Assembly (NCBI GenBank): GCA_030704615.1
Contig: CM060733.1
Location: 20,024,001-20,088,000, forward strand
From: Takakia lepidozioides
Lineage: Eukaryota; Streptophyta; Takakiopsida; Takakiales; Takakiaceae
Reading direction: 5' to 3'
Length of the DNA stretch: 64,000 nt
Each line of letters starts with the position of its first letter. The stretch's first letter is position 1. A program made the translations under genes and the position numbers. Below are positions 9,541-21,003 of this stretch, piece by piece. The notes below the pieces were generated by a model that was not told where the DNA came from, made no database searches, and was given only the letters and a program-made list of their open reading frames with translations.

Positions 9541-9983
9541 AGGACGAGAACATTGTTGGCTTTGAACTGCTGCAGCGACACTTCGAGTGGTTCCCGCCTT
9601 CCTGTTATGCTCCACTAGGCACACATAGCCAGTCTACCTGCAGGCTCTCGTAACCAAGCTATATTATAATAGTGCTTAAAACAGGAACGTCACATCTAGC
9701 TTAGCCCTAGAAAACTAGATACAGTTTCAATCTCTCTCGAGTGATAAGAAAGCTTGGAAAGACACACACTCTCAACACAAGAAATGTGAAATCCCTCAAC
9801 ATCACTCGTTAAAACAGTAGTCGAGCCAGGGGCACCCCAAGCTATGGGGACTCCACCCCACAACAACCTACACTCCCATCATGAGTACACTCAGATCTAA
9901 ACGCATGCAGGAGCCCGGTCGCGCAGGCTCAACTCGAGAGAGATGAGCTGCGCGACTGCCGCTCTCGTGAAGATAAGACGGAC

Positions 9984-10055
9984 CAGGTGTCAAACTAAAC
10001 TTGACACCTGATTTAACACTTGACCTAAATCCAAGTGTTAAATACAAATAACTAG
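9984..10055 (+). mobile_element. Possible Helitron 3' end: hairpins followed by CTAG|T
   Basis: Two adjacent perfect hairpins occur: a 10-bp stem with a 7-nt loop at 9984-10010, and an 11-bp stem with a 9-nt loop at 10012-10042. Nine bases after the second hairpin is CTAG (10052-10055), followed by T. A stem-loop about 10 nt ahead of CTRR|T is the standard Helitron 3' terminus. The element would then end here and could contain the RPB2-like and CSI-like fragments upstream. No 5' TC end or Rep/helicase gene was identified, so this is a candidate only. Confidence 0.4.
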
Positions 10056-10127
10056 TTTTATTCTAGCTGTTTTCACACCGTGCTTATTTAACTTGACAAA
10101 GAATACACGCATGCATTTCCGGATGAG

Positions 10128-12887
10128 GTGGTACTTTGTGACAAACTCGGGGAGGACTATGTTGGTGTTCTCCTTTCCAGGGTGCTAGTGGGAGGATGTG
10201 GATCTCTCATGTTCATTGTCAAGTGGCCTTTGATTAGAACAAAATTCTTGCAAAATGGAAGGTTGCTTTCGGAAGATTTACAAAATTTCTACAGCTCCGA
10301 GATGGCTAGTGAGCCGGAGGATGGTGAGTGTGGTATAAAGAAGGCTCCTTACAGGCATTTTCGTAGATCCAAAAGAGGTGTTGCTTTGGATGAGTCTTGG
10401 AAATCAAAAAGGTTACTCTCGAAAAAGTCTGTGAGAGAGGTCAGTATCAAACCATGTTGTCAGCTTCGATGTTGTCAATTCTTTGACTGGAAGAAGACAC
10501 TTGCTCTTCGCACCACATTTTGGGGATCTACCTTTGACAATAGACGAGAACTGGGATTTGAAATTCCACGGAGACTACACAGACTCGAGGGGTCAACTCG
10601 TCGAACATACATTACTATTGAGGGAGAGGATATTTGCGAGAAGGCGTAGTGGACAATTCATGGAATTGGCAGGTCAACTTATATGGAGTACAAAAGACTC
10701 TCCAAAGAATGAGTTATCTCTTCTGTGCATGGAAATTGTGGAATGAAGCGGCCCCGCCCAGAGACTGTTCAGGCTGAGGGGAACATATTGTCTATCATTA
10801 ACGGGAACAGTGATTTCATGCCACATAAGACGAGATGTATTGGTGAGGGACACCAAGATACACTCCGTGTACTACCTCCAGAGATTAATTGGAAACGAGT
10901 TCGAGATGAGTCCAACGAGGCGAGTATTTTTTTCTCATCTACTTCTTCTTTTGGACCTCTCTATTAAGACAATGTGAATAAGATGTGATTTGGTTGAGCA
11001 AATATATTTTTTACATCGATCGATCAATAGTATTTATTTATCTACTACCTGTATTAGGCTGATGAGATTACTACAGCAGACCTCGATATTAGTGTCAACG
11101 TGCTAATATATTCTTGGGCGCACGTGACAGACCAATCAGGTTCTGGGCTTAGGGCCTATTTCTACTTCAGCAGTGAGTCGAATTAGAAAGAATATGTTCT
11201 CCAACGACGAAGTCAGAAAAAATGGAGGGACATTTGCAAAATGTACAGAGTGTGAGATGCTAAATGACCTCATTAAGAAGTCTGTGAAAAGAAGTGTAGA
11301 CCAAATGTGTCATAAGAAAGCTCTTGACAAACATTTGAAGCATCAAAAGTCTCACCGGAGACTCTACCATAGCTGGAGGAATGAATCAGTTATGATGCCA
11401 ACATAATTCTTATGCATCATTCATGATAAGATGGATCATCAAAATACTGCTCTTTCATGTTTGCAAACAACGAACAATATAATTTCAGGCTTGGGGCAGC
11501 TTCCAGTGTCTATGGTGGGTATCGTTACTCACGGTCACGGAGATGGTGCGTACGCTCAATATTGGATGGATTTTTGGCTAGCAGATCCCAACTTCGTTAT
11601 AGGATCTTTGACTAGAATTTTGCGACAATTGGAGAAACCAACATGTCGTGAATCAATGGCCCTTTTTGACAACCCCATACAAACTGATTTCTTTGAAGTC
11701 ATAATGAGAGGAAAATCCAGGTGTTTGGATGTTTTGAAGTCTTGTTTTAAAAATGAAAAAAAGTGAACGTTTCCATTACCACGAAGATTGTATCTACAAA
11801 TGGACAATTGTGTCAAAGACAACAAGAATAGGTGGATGTTGGCGTTCTTATCACTGCTTACTGCAAGAGGGGTGTTTGAAAAAATTCAACTTGGTTTCCT
11901 TATGGTTGGCCATACGCATGAGGACATTGATGCTTATTTTAGTTACCTTTCGAAGAAATTGAAAGAGAACAACACCTATGTTCTTTCCGATCTCATGAAA
12001 AATTTCATGATATCTCAAGACCTACAGTTCATTCCGCAAATAATTCAAGAAGTTCCAGACTTCAAGGATTTTGTCTATGGCTTTATTTTGGAGGGGAATG
12101 AGGCTTTGGTTGGAGCTACGGAAATGCATTTTTTTTGGTTTTTTGTTGATTCGGATGGCTGGCCTCTAATGCAATACAAAAAATCTGCAACAGATTCCAA
12201 TTGTCTTCCAAAAAATGGCAATGTCAAAATGTGGAAAGCAAAAGACGATGGTTCTCCAATGCTTCTAGTTGGACAGCCAAAACCGCTCCGTAAGAGACCT
12301 ATTTGGGGAGATGGTGAGGAAGCATCGGAGAAACAATCTTGCATCAAGTCCGGTATTAAAAAGTACATGGATTTTTGGAAAAAAATGACGCTATTGAATG
12401 ATCAATATGGAAATATCATGAAACAATATGATCAATATTGGGCGGATATTCTTGAAGAACTTGACCTTCCGTTGGAGGAGCCAAATGACGAACTTATCGA
12501 AGGATTTTGGCCAGTAACAAAATGGGTCGAGCACCATAGGAGAGACGGTGCTCATAGACAGTCTCAAGACGCATTGTCCGATAATGAAGATATTGTGGGC
12601 CGAGATGTGACCGTCCGAAAATACCGTTGAATCCATTCAAGGATATTGAGAAGGGATTCTTTGTCCTTGTTCGTCCAAATGATACGGAGACTTTTCCTGT
12701 TTGGATGAGAATGACAATATCGAATGTTGTACGAGATATAGAAGATCGCAATTACAAAAAGCTTCTTGTGGAGTGGTGGAGACCGAAGAAAGGGGGCAAT
12801 CCTACAGATGCGGATAAGATTGTTGGTCCAAAAATTGGGAGTTCAACCCAATGGATTCCGCTCAATGGATTCATGTTGACAATGTAG
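10128..12887 (+). pseudogene. DUF7869-like transposase-type protein, decayed
   Basis: A long plus-strand coding region broken by stops and frame changes. The first part (10128-10970) is in one frame with TAG at 10647 and a further TGA. The second part (11173-12630) is in another frame, with TAA at 11404 and TGA near 11764. The tail (12627-12887) is in a third. Recognisable pieces, in order: a Cys-rich segment with CCQLRCCQFF, then KCTECEML, then HDKMDH, THGHGDGAYAQYW, LQMDNCVKDNKNRW and VGHTHEDIDAYF. These occur together in large plant and animal repeat families annotated as DUF7869. The spaced Asp residues in HDKMD, LQMDN and EDID look like an RNase H-fold (DDE-type) nuclease core, but that is inference. 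An intron may lie between about 10925 and 11170. Confidence 0.65.
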
Positions 12888-13230
12888 TGTGGACAATGTC
12901 ACCGAGAAAAAATACGACAAAAGCAAGTACAAAAAAGATAACTGTTCGAAAGGCGGACAATGCTAGAGCAAATTTGGAATCAACAAATCATCAAGATAAT
13001 GAAAACTAAAATGGTATGAATGCAGACAACTCTCCAACTTTCTTGTTTTCTTGTAATGTTTTAAATCTCAATGACTTTGAATGATGGATAAAAAATAATT
13101 GTTTTACTCAATTATAATGTTGTTCATTCTTCTAGCCAAATTTGGACCACTTACAATAAATTTTGTATGAATAAATTTTGTTACAGTGGTTGGGATTAAA
13201 AAAAAAACCTTTTGCTTAGTAATACTTGCA
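12888..13230. other. No gene; AT-rich
   Basis: AT-rich sequence immediately downstream of the DUF7869-like pseudogene. Nothing recognised. Confidence 0.5.
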
Positions 13231-15500
13231 AGTTTTTATATAACCTCCTAAACAATTTTCCAATTTTTTTTTTGGATTGGTTTGGATTTTTTAATGATAT
13301 TTTTTATAGGTCCTAAATATTACTCTTTCATCATATTTGCTTATTATCTAATATACTTTAGCTTAGCCTAAGCCCAATACCACAAAAATATCTTTGTAAT
13401 GTTTGAAGCTTGAGACTCGAAATTAATTGTTTTTCTAACTTTGAGGTTGCATACTAGAGTGGTTGGAATATTTAATTGAAAATTTGTATAGGTCCTAAAC
13501 ACTCTCCCATCACCCCTATCATTCATACTTTTGCCGGAGACTTAACCCTATAGTCTTAACCCTATAGCCTAAAACGTAATTGCTACATTTGAAGCTCAAT
13601 TAATTGTATTTTCCAGCTTACATGTATGACAGAGTCATCGAGATATTTACTTGAAAATTCTTACTCTCCCATATGTTTTTTTTTACTTGAAGTACTTTTG
13701 TTTATCCGAAACCCTAGTATACCGCAAAACTTCATTCAAATGTTTGAAGTTCATTCAAATCAATTTTTGAGCTTTGGGTATAATACAAATTACAATGGTT
13801 AGAATATTATATTGACTTGATTGTTGAATGTTTTAAAAATTATAGGTCCTAAACATTCATGCATATTTTTATGTGGTTCATACTTTTATTTCTTATAAAC
13901 TTTATGCCCCTAAAACCTTATATCCATGTTTGAAGCTTCTTAAGAAAGCAAATTTCTACTTTGGAATACAATGCATTCAAGGTTGGGATATTTGATTGAA
14001 AGTTTTTATAGGTTCCATACACTGTTGTTGTTTTTGGAAAGTTTTTATAGGACCTCGCACACAAACTGTCTCTTCTATATTAGTTTCTTATTGATAATTT
14101 TGTCCACCTCATATCCATGTTTGAAGCCCAAGTCCCGTTTTTGTTTTTTTTGTTTGTTTATTTTTCCTCCCATTTCTCAATTTTTCAGCTTTGGGATACA
14201 ATAGAGTGGAGACGTGGTCGGAATAAATTTTAATCTCAACATGTATAAGATTGAATTAGCTCATTAAAACAATTGCTTAGTACTACTTGGTAGCAATTTT
14301 GTATGGAGCTTCCTTATAAGCACTTTTCAACCCTTTGTTAGATTGAATAGATTGTTTTTTTTTTTTTTGGCTAGTACTAAGCTTTGGGGACTTAGTCTAT
14401 AGAATTTTACGATATTTAATTGAGAGATTTTATATGTCTTAATTACTCTTGTAAATTTGTTTGTCATTGAATAGTATTAAATTTGCTTACCCTAAATCCT
14501 AGTATGTCATCCTAAATTTTTTATTTTTTTATTGTTTGAAGCTCATTATTCTTTTCCCCCCCATTGACTCATTTTTAATAAGATAAAGTGGTCTGGATTT
14601 TTAATTGATATTTTTGTAAACCCTAAGTTCCATTCTTTCATATTTGTTCTTACCTATACTTTAGCTTCATAGCCTAAGCCCAGTACCCCAAAAATATCTT
14701 TGTAATGTTTGAAGCTCACTCAAAATTTTTTTTTTCTAACTTTGGGGTTGCATACTACTAAGGGTTGTTGGATATATTTAATGAAATTTTGTATTGGTCC
14801 TAAACAGTATCCCATTATTTGTATCATTCACACTTTTGCTTGTTCTAAACCCTAGTATACCCTAAAACGTCATTTGAAGCTCATTGATTCAATTTATTCT
14901 AGCTTATATGTATGATAGAGTCCTTGAGATATTTACTCGGAAATTCTTATATGTTCTACACACTCGTCCATATTTTGTACTTGATAGTACTTTTACCTCT
15001 CCAAACCCCTATACCCTAAACCTCATTCAAATATTTGAAGTTCATTCAAATCATTTTTCCAGCTTTGGGTATAATACAATTATGGTTAAAATATTACTTG
15101 ATTGAACGTTTTTATAGGTCATAAACTTTCTTGCATATTTGTGTGATTCATACTTATAATTTTTCTAAAATTTTATGCTCCTAAAACCTTATTTCTATGT
15201 TGGAAGCTCGTTATAAAAACACATTCTTACTTTGGGGTACAATGTATTCAAAGTTGAGATATTTGATTGAAAGTTCTTATAGGTTCGATGCACTGTTTTT
15301 TTTTTTTTCCCCCCTCTTCATACTTTTTTCTTATCATAAATCCTACAATACCTCGAAACCTCATATCCCGGAGCGAGTCATTGAAAAAATAAATGTACAT
15401 AGCTTTCAACTTTGGAGTACATTGATACTTTAGTTTGGAGAAATTATTTCGATTAAAAATGTCTAGAAGTTCCATAGGTTCCATACATTTTTTCACATTT
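13231..15500. repeat. Diverged ~165-bp tandem repeats in a higher-order array
   Basis: Monomers of roughly 150-180 bp recur, each with the ordered landmarks TTGAAGCTCATTCAA, a CAGCTTTGGGTATAATAC-like stretch, GATATTTGATTGAAAGTT, TATAGGTCCTAAACACT and CATACTTTTGC. Single monomers are well diverged, but a block of about four (13310-14030) matches a second block (14610-15290) in the same order and more closely than neighbouring monomers match each other. The offset is about 1.3 kb. This is the layout of a satellite with higher-order repeats. No ORF is credible within it. Confidence 0.75.
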
Positions 15501-15940
15501 TATTAATGTTGATTCGGATTTCTCTTGTGAGTAAGATTTTTTTATTTCGTTGTACCGTTTTGATTTTGAATACCTTGTAGTTCGCCTTCGGGCCTTGTAT
15601 TCATGTGTTAGTATTCATAAATTTATATCCGTGGTTACTCTTTTGCAGGAGTCAATTTGGATTCGAGACCGACATTCTTTTTTTTTACAAAACACAGTAT
15701 TTTGTCTAAGTTCGAGTCTTCATTTTTACAAATTACCTATCTACACGGAGGCATTTGCAAAAACATATCTTCGTACGACGCACACCCAATCTTCTCAATG
15801 TTAGCCTTATGTGTAGATGTTATAGTTTCAGGGCTAGGGTGTTTGTGGACTATATATAGTGCCTTTGTATTGGGGATAGCAGACTATTTGACAACATGTA
15901 TTGGGTAACGATGTCTCATGGATACTTGCGTTAATTAGTA
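15501..15940. other. No gene; AT-rich flank of the repeat array
   Basis: AT-rich sequence after the satellite-like array. Short open frames here show no recognisable domain. Confidence 0.4.
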
Positions 15941-16108
15941 TATATCCTTTGCATTAGCTAAATTTGTATATCGTTCGATTTTGATGTCGACGTTTAATGA
16001 ATTTGGAGTCATGCAAATTGTGTTATTAATATATATCATTTGCATTGTCTAATGTATGTCATTCGACTTTGATGTCGACGTTTAAGGAATTTGGAGTCAT
16101 GCACATTC
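15941..16108 (+). repeat. Tandem duplication, 91-bp period
   Basis: Two head-to-tail copies starting at 15941 and 16032 share TTTGATGTCGACGTTTAA and AATTTGGAGTCATGCA. Confidence 0.8.
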
Positions 16109-16365
16109 ACTTGAAAAGTAAATCTTGATTCATTGCTTCATAATATTGTACTTATTTGATTTTAATTTAAATGTAAAATTTTATTAAGTTTTGTTCGGAT
16201 TTAAGCCAAAAGTCTAGAATTAGTTAAAATTGAGTTCTGTATTTTGATTTTTATTTGGCGTCATCTTCCCACCTTCTTCAACTTTACATGTGACTGACGG
16301 TTACGAAAACTTATATAGATCCATGAACGGAAATTGGAGGAAAGTACACAAACCCAGACAGAATC

Positions 16366-17094
16366 TGTCGCGGCCCTTTGCCTTGAGGGCAGGGGGGTCG
16401 GGATACATGAGGGGCTGCCCTTGTGGTGGGGGCAGTGGCAGCGATAGGTACGGGGGGCTGAAGCACCCTTGAGTGCCCAAAGCACTCAAGGAGGCGGAGG
16501 TGCTCACTAGGTGGAGCCCCGCACACCGGGATGCGGTGGGGGTGGCTTCACAAAGGGGTGGTGGTAGCTTAGCGGGACTTAGTGGGGGTGGCATAGGACT
16601 CACCATGGGGGCGGAGACCTCGTGGTGGGAGTCGTGGGGAGTCTTGGGACTCATCATGGTCCATAGGGGCCGTGGTGAGTGGGCCAAGACTCACCGCGAC
16701 TCATCACCGGGAGTCGAGGGTTTTCGTGGTGGTTCGCCATAAAATGGCATGGCTGGTTGTGAAACCCCCGCGGACAGCTACAGAAGTATATATAGGGAGT
16801 AGTAACCCCGAGAACGGTGCAAGCCCGTTGGTGACCAAAAACTAGTGAGTAAACGAGCGAGCCGGAAAGCGACCAAAGAGTGGGGAGCTGTTCTGGACTG
16901 CCAACTACCAAAGAGAATTCCCGCTGGGCCCAAATCGGTGGAGGGTTCTTTGGGAGATCAAAGGGGGACCGTTATGCCCTGGTGAGCAGCCGAAGCTCCA
17001 AGTTGGCCCGGCGGCCAGGTTGGGAGTTAGGCGCGCGCATCAAAGCGAATAACTATGACTTGAAGGGGAGCTTACCGAATTGAGGTGCGCGACA
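16366..17094 (+). repeat. 5' LTR of the chromovirus
   Basis: 729 bp from TGTCGCGG to GCGCGACA. A TATA-like TATATATA lies at 16787-16794. Six of the seven sites that differ from the 3' LTR carry T or A in this copy. Confidence 0.96.
16787..16794 (+). promoter_or_regulatory. TATA-like box in the 5' LTR
   Basis: TATATATA followed by GGGAGTAG, in the U3/R part of the LTR; the same sequence recurs in the 3' LTR. A transcription start some 30 bp downstream is plausible. Confidence 0.55.
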
Positions 17095-17096
17095 CT

Positions 17097-17108
17097 TGGT
17101 ATCAGAGC
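17097..17108 (+). promoter_or_regulatory. Primer binding site for initiator tRNA-Met
   Basis: TGGTATCAGAGC starts two bases after the 5' LTR and is complementary to the 3' end of plant initiator tRNA-Met, the usual primer for Ty3/Gypsy and Ty1/Copia elements. Confidence 0.93.
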
Positions 17109-17149
17109 TTAGAGTTCAGTACGTGATCGTCCTTGGGATTGGCCTCATC

Positions 17150-19060
17150 ATGGGGTCGGGCAAGCCAAAGCGAAAGCGGAATGGCCCAAAAGATGATGAT
17201 CCTGGTGAGCCCGATGGGGGCGACGTGTCACCGAGGCGGCCGTTTGAGGAAGCGATGCATGTTTCCGAAAACGAGGCCGCTCAAGAGCGGGAGGAATCCG
17301 AGGAGTCGGAGCCCGATGAGTCCCTGAGAGCTCCGACCGACCAACAGATGCCTCCCATGCCGGCAGCCTTTTGGGAAGGGTTGTTGGCGCAGTTTGGCGG
17401 GACGCTGAAAGACGTGTTGAAGGCGGCTAATGCCACTTCCACTAAGGCAAAGTTTAAGGTGAAGCCTAAGGAACCCGGCACCTTCGAGGGCGTCCGAAAT
17501 CAGAAGGCACTCAACACCTGGCTCCTGGAGCTAGAACAGTACTTCCGGGCGGCCAAGTTGAGTGACGAGGATCGGGTGGAAGTGGCTCCCACCTATTTGA
17601 GGGGCTATGCTCAACAATGGTGGCAGAAACACCTTCACGACCGAGGTCCAAGCCCGGAAACCTTGAACTGGAGTGGGTTCAAGGAATTGATGAAGAGACA
17701 ATTTGTGCCCCTCAACGCGTCCTGGCTTGCCCGGGACAAGATGAGGAATTTGAGGCAAACAGATGACATTCGGGGATATGTCCAGGCTTTCAATGTGCTT
17801 TTGCTCGAAGTCGCGGACATGGCAGAACCGGAAATGGTCTTCAACTTTGTGGCGGGACTGGCCCCATGGGCCAGGCGGAAGTTGGAGGAGAAGCCACCTA
17901 AGACTTTGAACGAGGCAATTGAGAGGGCTGAATGTTTCTCGGATGTCCCCAGGGGTGAAAGACAAGGTCGTACGGAGCTGAACCACAAGAAAACCCGGCG
18001 GGAAGGTGACTCCTTCCGACCGGAAAAGAAGTGGGATAGGCCACGCGGCGACAATGGCACGTGGAAATCGAAGGGAGGGCCATCACAAGTCAAGGCGGCA
18101 CCCGGTGCTTCGAAAGGAAAAGCGGGTGGAGCGGCCTATGGCGGACAGAAGGCAACCTTTGATGGAGTGTGTTTCAATTGCGGGGAGCCCGGGCACATGG
18201 CCAAGAAGTGCACGAAGCCCCGACAATTGAACATGACTCGGGCGACCACAGAGCTGTCGGAAGATACCATCAGTCGCTTGGTGGAAGCGGTGGTCGCCAG
18301 GACTTGCAAGGTAGGCAAATTTTCTTGTGAGTTGTATCAGGAAACTGGCGCCTTACGTAAAGGGAGTCAGTTATTGTTCGTGGATGAGATAATATCCGGA
18401 ACTAACGTGTCGTTGTTGGTGGACACAGGAGCGTTGCGCTCCTTCATGACACCGGCAACGGCACAAAAGCTGGGACTCCCGACAAGTGATGTGGGGGCCT
18501 CTATTGAGGTGCGTTCTGCCAAAGGAGAACCGCAATTGGCGACAAGGTTGGCGTTTGATGTTCCTCTTCAACTGGGGAGTTGGGAGGGACGTGAGAACTT
18601 CACCATCTGCGAGATCGATGGAGTGGATCTCATTTTGGGGATGACCTTTTTGAGCAAATCCGGAGCGGTCATAGATGGCCGCAAGAGAGTAGTCACGCTG
18701 CCATGTGGGAATGGTGGCGAGGCCTTACGAGTGTCGGAAATGCCCAAACCCGTGGGAGGGCGAATAAACCTTCTGTCAGCAAAGGAGTGGGCCGTGGAGG
18801 AGGCACACGAGCCCCAGTTTTTGCTCTACATTAGAGAAGTGAAAGGAGAAGACGATGGGGAGCCGAGCCCAGATTGGATCAAGGGGATTTTGGAGAAATA
18901 CCAGGATGTGATGCCGGAGGATTTACCAAGCGGTTTGCCACCGCGAAGAGGAGTTGACCACAAGATTGAGGTGATACCGCCTAGGACTTGCCTCCTATTA
19001 CCGGAAGTATGTGAGAAATTTCGCCAAGATCGCGGGGCCGCTGTCAGAGCTTCGGTGTAA
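17150..19060 (+). pseudogene. gag-protease with truncated pol start
   Basis: The first ATG of this frame is at 17150 (product begins MGSGKPKRKR). A charged N-terminus is followed by a retrotransposon gag domain (WLLELEQYF, WWQKHL, QFVPLNA, YVQAFNVLLLEV), a CX2CX4HX4C zinc knuckle (CFNCGEPGHMAKKC) and an aspartic protease with VDTGALRSFM near 18420 and a LILGMTFL flap-side segment near 18635. The frame continues to the linker preceding RT (IEVIPPR) at about 18985. There it meets the RT deletion and ends out of phase at 19060. Gag and protease themselves look intact. Confidence 0.9.
18985..18992 (+). other. RT deletion breakpoint
   Basis: The linker just before the RT domain is joined directly to the segment after the palm and thumb (LASYYRKYVRNFAK). 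The fingers, palm and YxDD box are absent. By comparison with related elements roughly 190-200 codons are missing. The exact breakpoint is uncertain by a few bases. Confidence 0.8.
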
Positions 19061-19427
19061 ATCCAAAGTCTGGGCATGGAACACCTTTTGTGGCCAAGCT
19101 TTTGCTGAATTGAAGCAGCGGATGGCGGAAGCTCCAGTCTTGAAAATCTCGGAGTTCGATCGTCCGTTCGAGATACATACAGATGCGTCGGACTTCGCGA
19201 TCGGGGGTGTACTGATGCAAGATGGACGTCCAGTGGCTTACAAAAGTAAGAAACTGAATGAAGTGGAGCGACGGTGGCCGACGCACGAGAAAGAGATAAA
19301 GGCGGTGGTGCACTGTCTTGAGCTTTCGCGCCACTATGTTGGTTCCAACCCCAGTGAAGGTGTTCACGGACAATGTCACGGTGAAGTATTTTGCCACGCA
19401 GCCCAAGTTGTCCCCAAAACAACTTAG
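18988..19427 (+). pseudogene. RNase H segment of pol (frameshifted)
   Basis: Reads YYRKYVRNFAKIAGPL, then TDASDFAIGGVLMQDGRP and SKKLNEVERRWPTHEKE, which is the RT-thumb to RNase H part of chromovirus pol, including the first RNase H Asp. The frame is lost near 19345, where it should continue into the KVFTDN segment found in the next frame, indicating a one-base indel. Confidence 0.88.
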
Positions 19428-21003
19428 GTGGCAAGATACTTTGGCGGTGTTCGACGTGGATATCCAGTACAAACCGGGACGAGACAACGTGGTGGCCGAT
19501 GCTTTAAGTAGAAAGCAGCAGCTCTTGTTGGTGTACAAGGGCGAGACGACGCTCCAAAGGAAGATCCGGAAGGCTTGCCGGAAGGATGAGCTGGCGAAGT
19601 CTGTGATGCAGGACTTGAGGATGGGGGTTAAATCGCAGTTCCACTTGCAAAATGGACTGCTCCGGTATAAGCCAAAGCGTCTCTACGTGCCGAAGGGAGG
19701 GATCAGAGATAGCCTCTTGAGAGAATGCCATGATAGCCCGCTTGCGGGCCACGGCGGAGCCAAACGCACTGCGGCACTCTTGAAGAAAGAGTATTTCTGG
19801 CCCAAACTGAGGGAGGAGGCAGAGGAGTATGTCAAGACATGCACCACATGCCAACAAAACCGGAGTGAGTACAAAAAGCAAGCAGGGCTGTTACAACCCT
19901 TGCCGGTTCCAGAGGGGACTTGGGAAAGCGTCTCGATGGATTTCATGACTGCTATGCCGCTGTCAAAAGGATTCGATGCAATCATGGTGGTGGTGGATAG
20001 GTTCAGTAAAATGGGTCATTTCATCCCCACCAAGAAGACGGCAACGGCGCAGGAAACAGGGCGACTTTACTTCGCCCACGTCTTAAAGCATCATGGAGTC
20101 CCGAAAGATATTGTCTCGGACCGCAATCCAAAGTTTACGAGTAAATTTTGGAGGGCACTTTGGAAGAAGATGGGGACGAGGCTGAAGATGAGCACCGCCT
20201 TCCGACCTACGACCGACGGCCAAACAGAAAGAGTGAATTCTGTAGTGAAGCAGATCTTGCGGAATTACGTGTCGGCAGACCAAACAGACTGGGTGGAACA
20301 CTTAGACGCGGCAGAATTCTGTTATAATAACACAGAACACTCCGCAACGGGAGTTTCCCCTTTCATATTGGTCTATGGAAAAGCACCTCTGGTGCCGACA
20401 AGTTGGGCCGCCCAGGACGTTGAGGAACCGGCAGTAGTGGCGGTATTGGAAGAACGCGAGCGTTTGTTGAAGCTCGCAAAGTACAACATTGCCAAAGCTA
20501 GGAAACGGTATGAAAGGCAGGCGAATCGGAAGAGGAGGGAAGTGAAGTTTGAGGCAGGCACGGAGGTCTGGTTGAACATCAAGAATTTCCGACTACCTCC
20601 GGAAGTGAGTCCAAAGTTCGTACCTCCGTATGCGGGACCCTTTCGCATCCGGAAGGTTATGAATGAGGATGTGTATGAATTGGAGCTGCCGGCAAACAGC
20701 AAGGTGCATCCAGTATTCCACGTCTCCCTTTTGAAGCCTTACTTCAAAAATGAAGCGCGTCCGAATCGGCATCAAGTGTTGCGTCCGCCACCTGTGCTGT
20801 TGGATCATGAAAATGAACCTGAGTACGAGGTGGAGGCAGTACTTAAGTCGAGGAGGTTCAAGAACCGAGAAACGGATTATCTCGTCAAATGGAAGGGCTA
20901 TCATCATGTGGAGGCATCTTGGGTGCGTGCCTCAGAAATGGGAAACGCATCCGAGGCAGTTGCAGTTTTCGAAGGGCGACCTCAAAAGCGGAAGAAGCGT
21001 TGA
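19345..21003 (+). CDS. RNase H end, integrase and chromodomain of the chromovirus
   Basis: An open frame joining RNase H (VKVFTDN, RPGRDNVVADALSRK-like end) to integrase and a chromodomain. The integrase zinc finger lies around 19725-19860 (GHGGAKRTAALL, CTTCQQ). The catalytic triad is visible: Asp in SMDFMTAMP (19938), Asp in VSDRNPKFTS (20119) and Glu in GQTERVNS (20227), giving DD35E. After the GPFRI region comes HPVFHVSLLKPY. The chromodomain (EYEVEAVLKSRRF, YLVKWKGYHHVEASW) starts at about 20821; such domains direct integration towards marked chromatin. The frame has no natural start and would be made only as part of the polyprotein. Confidence 0.9.
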   Translation, partial: PTPVKVFTDNVTVKYFATQPKLSPKQLRWQDTLAVFDVDIQYKPGRDNVVADALSRKQQLLLVYKGETTLQRKIRKACRKDELAKSVMQDLRMGVKSQFHLQNGLLRYKPKRLYVPKGGIRDSLLRECHDSPLAGHGGAKRTAALLKKEYFWPKLREEAEEYVKTCTTCQQNRSEYKKQAGLLQPLPVPEGTWESVSMDFMTAMPLSKGFDAIMVVVDRFSKMGHFIPTKKTATAQETGRLYFAHVLKHHGVPKDIVSDRNPKFTSKFWRALWKKMGTRLKMSTAFRPTTDGQTERVNSVVKQILRNYVSADQTDWVEHLDAAEFCYNNTEHSATGVSPFILVYGKAPLVPTSWAAQDVEEPAVVAVLEERERLLKLAKYNIAKARKRYERQANRKRREVKFEAGTEVWLNIKNFRLPPEVSPKFVPPYAGPFRIRKVMNEDVYELELPANSKVHPVFHVSLLKPYFKNEARPNRHQVLRPPPVLLDHENEPEYEVEAVLKSRRFKNRETDYLVKWKGYHHVEASWVRASEMGNASEAVAVFEGRPQKRKKR

